Shown one piece after another: positions 59,803-64,000 of a stretch of DNA of 64,000 bases. The position numbers and the translations under genes were made by a program. Origin of the DNA: CAYULW01 sp964445815 (GTDB lineage Bacteria > Bacteroidota > Bacteroidia > Flavobacteriales_E > Vicingaceae); NCBI GenBank assembly GCA_964445815.1, contig CAYULW010000008.1, forward strand, positions 67,513-131,512, in the 5' to 3' direction. Numbering within the stretch: the first letter of the stretch is position 1; each line of letters begins with the position of its first letter. The notes below the pieces were generated by a model. It saw only the letters and a program-made list of their open reading frames with translations. It made no database searches and had not been told where the DNA came from.

Positions 59803-61920
59803 ATGAGTAGATGGAAAATGGGTTTGGCGCTCAGCGTGCTGATTATTATAAGCCTTAAGTTAAACGCAGGAAAATTATCTAGAGCATATGAGGCTCTTGA
59901 AATATATGATTATTTCAAAGCAAAAAAGTTGTTTTATCAAAGTCTGAAGAAAAAAAAGTCGGGGGCGGCTTTAGGACTTTCTATCATTTTTGCAAGAAAC
60001 GATAATCCCTTTCACCATCTTGACTCAGCTAGAAAATATATATTAATTGCTGATTCGAGCTTTCAAAAATTAGAAACAAAGGAGAGACTCAGGTTACGAG
60101 ACTTAGGTGTTACAGACTCATTGATCCGAAATTGGAGTGATAGCATTTCATCAAATGCTTTTAAAAAAGCTGCAAGGCACATGACAATATCTACGTTAGA
60201 TGAGTTCCTTGTCAAATATCCGAACTCTTTAGATTATGGCAGAGCAGTTCACCTAAGAGATAGTATAGCATTTAGCAATAAAAAGCAATTCAATACTTCA
60301 GAAGCTTACAAGTCTTTTATGAAAGAGTACCCAAATTCAATCTACTATTTGGAGGCAAATAACAGGTATCAGGAATGTTTATTCAAAGAAATACAAGATC
60401 GGACAAAGACCGGAGAACGATTCAAACAATTTATTTATGAGTATCCATCTAATCCATATGTCGGTCAAGCCCAGGATTCTGTCTTTTCCAGATATTGCTC
60501 TTTAGAAGTATCTATTAACAGCTATCATCGTTTCATAAAGGAAAATCCGAACAATAGAAATATTGCTAAAGCCTGGCGTTCATTGTATAAGTTATATACT
60601 GCAACCAAGAGTCCTGAGAAGATAGTAGAGTTCAGGTTCGATTATCCGGATTACCCTTTTAAAGATGAATTAAAGATTGATTTTGAGAGAAGTGCGCAGT
60701 TTTTTTTCCCATATCGGGTAGGAGAACTTTGGGGGTATAAAAACAAAAAGGGTCAAATTATGATCAGAGCACAATATGAATATGTGGCTTCCTTTAAGGA
60801 AGGTGCAGCTTTGGTGATTAAGGATGATCAAGTTGGATATATCAATAAAATGAATGAGCAAATCATTCCTTGCCAATATGAAGATGGAGAAGATTTTTCC
60901 AATGGTGTTGTGCCGGTGTTTGATGGAAGCTATTTTGGATTGATCAATAAACTCAATCAAACTGTCTTAGCATTTGAATATGATTTCATTGGGTCATCAT
61001 CAGACAATTTGCTATTGGTATCGAAAGATAATAAGTATGGATATAGTAATGTAAATGGGGAGTTAATCATTCCTATTTCTTTTCAAAAAGCATATGATTT
61101 TTATCGTGGATTGGCAGTAGTTCAGCAAAATGGATTCTTTGGAGCGATCAATACGAAAGGAGATACAATTATCCCATTTGCTTATAAGTTCCTTGAACCC
61201 TTTTCCAAGTACGATCTTGCTAGAGCAAAAAAGGATTCACTCTTTGGTGTAATTGATAGGAATGGTGCTGTTATTATTCCTTTTGAATATGACCAAATAT
61301 CCTCTTTGGAACAGAAGCAGTTTATTTTGGTTAAATCAGAAAAGTATGCATATGCCAAACTTGATGGAGATTTAATTACGGAGTTTCAGTTTGACTATGA
61401 GCCGGGTGTGTTAATATCAGGGATACACTCAAAACGATATGCGAAAGTACTGGTAAATGGTAAATACGGAATAATAGATAGTTTGGGTAACAAAGTATTT
61501 CCTGCTATTTTCGAGGATGTTGGTCAATATACAGACTCTACATATATAGCTGTTAAAAAAAGAGGCAAGTGGGGATATTCAAATCAAAATCTCCGATTGG
61601 TTATTCCATATAAATATGAAGAAGCAAAAAGCTTTATCAATGATAATGGCTTTGTAAGAAAGGAAGATCAATGGTTTAGTATAGATAAAGAAGGAAATAC
61701 ATTCCCTTTAGGTGTTGAGCAATTAGAATCGCTTAATGCATTTTTCATTCTTAAAAAAGATTCAAAAAATGGGATAATGGATCGCCAGGCCAATATTCTT
61801 ATTGAGCCGGTTTATGATAGATTAATAAGTATTAGCGAAGAATGGGTGCAGTTGCTAAACAATGAAGAGGTTCTATACTTTAATAAGTTTTCAGGTCAGA
61901 TGTTAAGTTTTAAAGAATGA
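59803..61920 (+). CDS. Secreted WG-repeat protein
   Basis: The start is at MSRWKMGLALSVLIIISLKL (an ATG six codons earlier is in frame). The roughly 705-residue product has an N-terminal TPR-like half (FLVKYPNSLDYGRAVHLRDS). From about residue 295 it has at least eight WG repeats (GYKNKKGQIMIRAQYEYVAS, GYINKMNEQIIPCQYED, GLINKLNQTVLAFEYDFI and so on). WG repeats bind proteins or glycans, and the role here is unknown. The stop overlaps the next gene's ATG by 4 bases (ATGA). Confidence 0.85.
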   Translation: MSRWKMGLALSVLIIISLKLNAGKLSRAYEALEIYDYFKAKKLFYQSLKKKKSGAALGLSIIFARNDNPFHHLDSARKYILIADSSFQKLETKERLRLRDLGVTDSLIRNWSDSISSNAFKKAARHMTISTLDEFLVKYPNSLDYGRAVHLRDSIAFSNKKQFNTSEAYKSFMKEYPNSIYYLEANNRYQECLFKEIQDRTKTGERFKQFIYEYPSNPYVGQAQDSVFSRYCSLEVSINSYHRFIKENPNNRNIAKAWRSLYKLYTATKSPEKIVEFRFDYPDYPFKDELKIDFERSAQFFFPYRVGELWGYKNKKGQIMIRAQYEYVASFKEGAALVIKDDQVGYINKMNEQIIPCQYEDGEDFSNGVVPVFDGSYFGLINKLNQTVLAFEYDFIGSSSDNLLLVSKDNKYGYSNVNGELIIPISFQKAYDFYRGLAVVQQNGFFGAINTKGDTIIPFAYKFLEPFSKYDLARAKKDSLFGVIDRNGAVIIPFEYDQISSLEQKQFILVKSEKYAYAKLDGDLITEFQFDYEPGVLISGIHSKRYAKVLVNGKYGIIDSLGNKVFPAIFEDVGQYTDSTYIAVKKRGKWGYSNQNLRLVIPYKYEEAKSFINDNGFVRKEDQWFSIDKEGNTFPLGVEQLESLNAFFILKKDSKNGIMDRQANILIEPVYDRLISISEEWVQLLNNEEVLYFNKFSGQMLSFKE

Positions 61921-62540
61921 GGATAAATTTAAGTCATTTGAAACAACGACTGGATCGACCTCTTCCGGGGTTTAACTCCCATCATAAAATGATGAAACAC
62001 AGACATTCAATCGAACATTTGAATTTAGATCAACTCAATCCCCGTTTAAGTGCTGTGTTAGTGTTGATTTTTCCAAAAAATGACGTTGATCATTTGGTCT
62101 TAATTAAAAGAGCTGAATATAAAGGAGTACACAGCGGACAAATTGCTTTACCGGGGGGGAAAGCTGAGAAAGAGGACAAGGACCTTTTGGGAACTGCCTT
62201 AAGAGAAGCGCATGAGGAACTGAACATAAAAAAGGATCAGTTGCAGTTATTAGGACAATTAAGCCCATTATATATACCACCAAGTAATTTTCTTGTTCAC
62301 CCTTTCATTGCGTTCCAAGAAAGTCAACCGGAATTTGTGATGCAAGAGCGGGAAGTAGCAGCTGTGATACAGATGCCAATAGCACACCTGCTGCAGAAAG
62401 ACAGTCTTCAAACCGCAGAAGTCAAAACAAGACAAGCAAACCTAAAAGTGAATGCGTTTAAATATCAGGAACACATTATATGGGGAGCAACCAGTATGAT
62501 TTTGGCAGAATTGACTGATGTGCTTAATGAATTACCCTAG
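61917..62540 (+). CDS. CoA pyrophosphatase-like Nudix hydrolase
   Basis: The 207-residue product has the Nudix box LPGGKAEKEDKDLLGTALRE with AHEELNI. The upstream LVLIKRAEYKGVHSGQIALP matches the NudL/YeaB-type coenzyme A pyrophosphatase signature (L-L-t-k-R-s-x-x-l-r-x-H-x-G-Q-v-a-f-P-G-G). It probably hydrolyses CoA or related dinucleotides. It overlaps the WG-repeat gene start-to-stop and the convergent small membrane gene by 17 bases. Confidence 0.87.
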   Translation: MRINLSHLKQRLDRPLPGFNSHHKMMKHRHSIEHLNLDQLNPRLSAVLVLIFPKNDVDHLVLIKRAEYKGVHSGQIALPGGKAEKEDKDLLGTALREAHEELNIKKDQLQLLGQLSPLYIPPSNFLVHPFIAFQESQPEFVMQEREVAAVIQMPIAHLLQKDSLQTAEVKTRQANLKVNAFKYQEHIIWGATSMILAELTDVLNELP

Positions 62541-62709
62541 TCAGAAGAAAATAGGCGCCGTATATGGCTAGAAGAGAGAGTATGATCTTAAAAGAACCTT
62601 TAAAGTAGTCGGGGTTCTTCTTAATGTCCATACGGTAAGCGTAAATCAAGTATCCTATAAATAGAATAAGGAAAATAAAAATGAAAATGATTCTTCCTGT
62701 TGTAAACAT
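62524..62709 (-). CDS. Small two-pass membrane protein
   Basis: The start is set at the ATG (MFTTGRIIFIFIFLILFIGY). The roughly 61-residue product has two membrane segments joined by a short charged loop (RMDIKKNPDYFKG). Similar short proteins are common and unassigned in Bacteroidota. It overlaps the end of the Nudix gene on the opposite strand. Confidence 0.65.
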   Translation of the reverse strand: MFTTGRIIFIFIFLILFIGYLIYAYRMDIKKNPDYFKGSFKIILSLLAIYGAYFLLTRVIH

Positions 62710-62757
62710 CTTAATTACTTTTAAAAGCAAAAGTAAGCCCAATAGTCTTTATCGTTT

Positions 62758-63456
62758 ATGAAAAATGTCATTATCACCGGTGCAAGTAGAGGAATAGGTA
62801 GACAGCTTGTAGAGGTCTTCCTTCAAGAAGGTCATACAGTTTATGCATTAAGTCGTAATACAAGTCTATTGAATACCTTAAAAAAAGAAAACCCCAATCT
62901 TCACTTACTTAATATCGATATTACTTCGCCAGATCAGCCAGATCAGGATGAGCATCTTTTAGAATTACTTTATGATGATGCTAAGCAAATAGATGTTCTT
63001 ATCAATAATGCAGGAGTATTAATTAATAAGCCGTTTCTTGAATCCAACTTGGATGACTTTAGACAGCAAATGGAGGTTAATCTTTATGCGCCTACAAAAT
63101 TAATTCAACTACTATTTAAGCAGTTGAAGACAGCAAAAGGACATGTGGTTAATATTTCGAGCATGGGAGGAGTTCAAGGCAGTAGTAAATTTCCTGGATT
63201 AAGTATGTATAGCGCATCAAAAGGGGCTCTTAATATTATGACTGAGTGTTTAGCAGAAGAACTGTCTGATTCCGGTATTGCATTTAATGCTTTGGCATTA
63301 GGTGCGGTTCAAACAGAGATGTTAGAAAAAGCCTTCCCTGATTACAAAGCACCACTGAAGCCCGACCAAATGGCAGAATTTATTAAAGACTTTGCGTTGA
63401 ATGCGCAAGGGTTTATTAATGGTAAAGTTATTCCAGTAGCACTCAATAATCCATAA
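62758..63456 (+). CDS. Short-chain dehydrogenase/reductase
   Basis: The 232-residue classical SDR has the nucleotide-binding TGASRGIG near residues 7-14, NNAG in VLINNAGVLINKP, the catalytic Ser in VVNISSMGGVQG and the Tyr-Lys pair in YSASKGALNIM. It lacks the longer C-terminal part of fatty-acid FabG enzymes. The substrate is unknown. It lies upstream of the rRNA operon and is transcribed toward it. Confidence 0.92.
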   Translation: MKNVIITGASRGIGRQLVEVFLQEGHTVYALSRNTSLLNTLKKENPNLHLLNIDITSPDQPDQDEHLLELLYDDAKQIDVLINNAGVLINKPFLESNLDDFRQQMEVNLYAPTKLIQLLFKQLKTAKGHVVNISSMGGVQGSSKFPGLSMYSASKGALNIMTECLAEELSDSGIAFNALALGAVQTEMLEKAFPDYKAPLKPDQMAEFIKDFALNAQGFINGKVIPVALNNP

Positions 63457-63940
63457 TTATCTATCAATCAAGTCATAACAATGTTGATAAAATAATTTTC
63501 AAAAAAAGAGTTGTATATCATATAATGTTGTATAACTTTGTCGTCCCGAAAAAAACGGGTGGTTGTTTGTAGGAAAGTGACTTGAAAAAAGTGGAAAATA
63601 ATTTCTATAAATTTTGGTTTTAGAATAAAATTTTATCCTACGTTTGCAGCCCCAATTTTGATAGGGTTGTATTTTGAAAAATGAACAAGAAAAAATTAAT
63701 TTAAATTTTTTCAAAAAAAACTTGCAGAAATAAAATTAGTTGTATTTTTGCAGCCCCAAAATAAAATGGGAGTTCATTAATAAAGAGAATTTGGCGTGTT
63801 AAAGCGTTAAGATATAAGAAGTTCAGCTATAAGTTGAAATGTTCTTTGAAAAGATTGAAGTAAAGAAGAATTAAGGTAAATACCCAAGTTAATTTAACTT
63901 TGAGAAAATAATCCTAGAGCAAAACATTAAACTTTTAATT
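63457..63940 (+). promoter_or_regulatory. rRNA operon promoter region with three tandem TTG / TAnnTTTG promoters
   Basis: Three matches to the Bacteroidota consensus: TTG at 63511 with TAACTTTG at 63533-63540 (spacer 19); TTG at 63614 with TACGTTTG at 63639-63646 (22); TTG at 63722 with TATTTTTG at 63743-63750 (18). Each -7 element is followed 3-4 bases later by CCC(C/G), an A/T-rich loop and GGG. The rest is AT-rich leader to the 16S start. Confidence 0.85.
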
Positions 63941-64000
63941 ACAACGAAGAGTTTGATCCTGGCTCAGGATGAACGCTAGCGGCAGGCCTAACACATGCAA
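63941..64000 (+). rRNA. rrs: 16S ribosomal RNA, 5' end (partial, cut by window edge)
   Basis: GAAGAGTTTGATCCTGGCTC from 63946 is the universal 16S 5' region (primer 27F site), continuing GGATGAACGCTAGCGGCAGG, a Bacteroidota-like start. The mature 5' end is placed about 63941 by alignment with the Escherichia coli first five bases. Only about 60 bases are present. Confidence 0.97.

Noticed and set aside
1..64000. tRNA genes and CRISPR arrays
   Set aside because: No cloverleaf-compatible tRNA sequence and no regularly spaced repeat-spacer array was found by eye; the four-repeat set at 19548-19635 is too short and lies in a promoter.

Overview
This is a chromosomal segment from a member of the Bacteroidota, probably a flavobacteria-like lineage. 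It is AT-rich and its promoters fit the Bacteroidota TTG / TAnnTTTG pattern. It carries type IX secretion (T9SS) genes (PorP/SprF, a gliding-type C-terminal sorting domain, an OmpA/PD40 protein), a TonB-dependent receptor with an N-terminal carboxypeptidase-like domain, and the first bases of a 16S rRNA gene at the right edge. I cannot name the genus.

Positions 1 to about 23.2 kb look like an integrated mobilizable element. It holds a relaxase accessory protein, a relaxase with an HxH motif, a VirD4/TraG-type coupling ATPase, a serine recombinase, an AAA+ replication-type ATPase and two overlapping tyrosine recombinases. No type IV secretion channel genes are visible, so transfer would need a helper. 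A strong inverted repeat just upstream of the mobilization genes is a good oriT candidate. At the left end sits an unusual signalling cassette: a TPR histidine kinase and LuxR-type regulator, an acidic protein resembling anti-sigma helices, a sigma-like protein carrying the same kind of helices as a C-terminal extension, and a CHAT-domain protease (His711/Cys758). The layout suggests proteolytic release of a sigma factor. This is the best candidate for an undescribed system here. An XRE regulator with a HEPN-like protein also lies in the element.

Positions 23.2 to 36.2 kb form an accessory island. It has two tiny membrane-protein genes, a 1262-residue protein with a nuclease-like N-terminus and a degenerate P-loop-like region, an overlapping DUF4276/AAA ATPase pair (likely phage defence), an orphan Rhs tail with a GH19 lysozyme/chitinase-like toxin domain plus a lipoprotein that is a good immunity candidate, an IS1-type transposase, a REP-associated tyrosine transposase with a cluster of variable hairpins, gene remnants and several secreted or lipid-anchored hypothetical proteins.

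Positions 36.3 kb to the end are mostly conserved chromosome. They include a copper-linked MbnP/MbnH-like operon, miaA followed by an AddA/RecB-type helicase-nuclease, T9SS-linked genes (a PKD-repeat surface protein, PorP, OmpA), a TonB receptor, two Nudix hydrolases, an M16 peptidase, a GT22-like mannosyltransferase, an MltF-like lytic transglycosylase, a WG-repeat protein and an SDR oxidoreductase. The window closes with three tandem rRNA-type promoters and the 5' end of 16S rRNA. No tRNA gene or CRISPR array was recognised.
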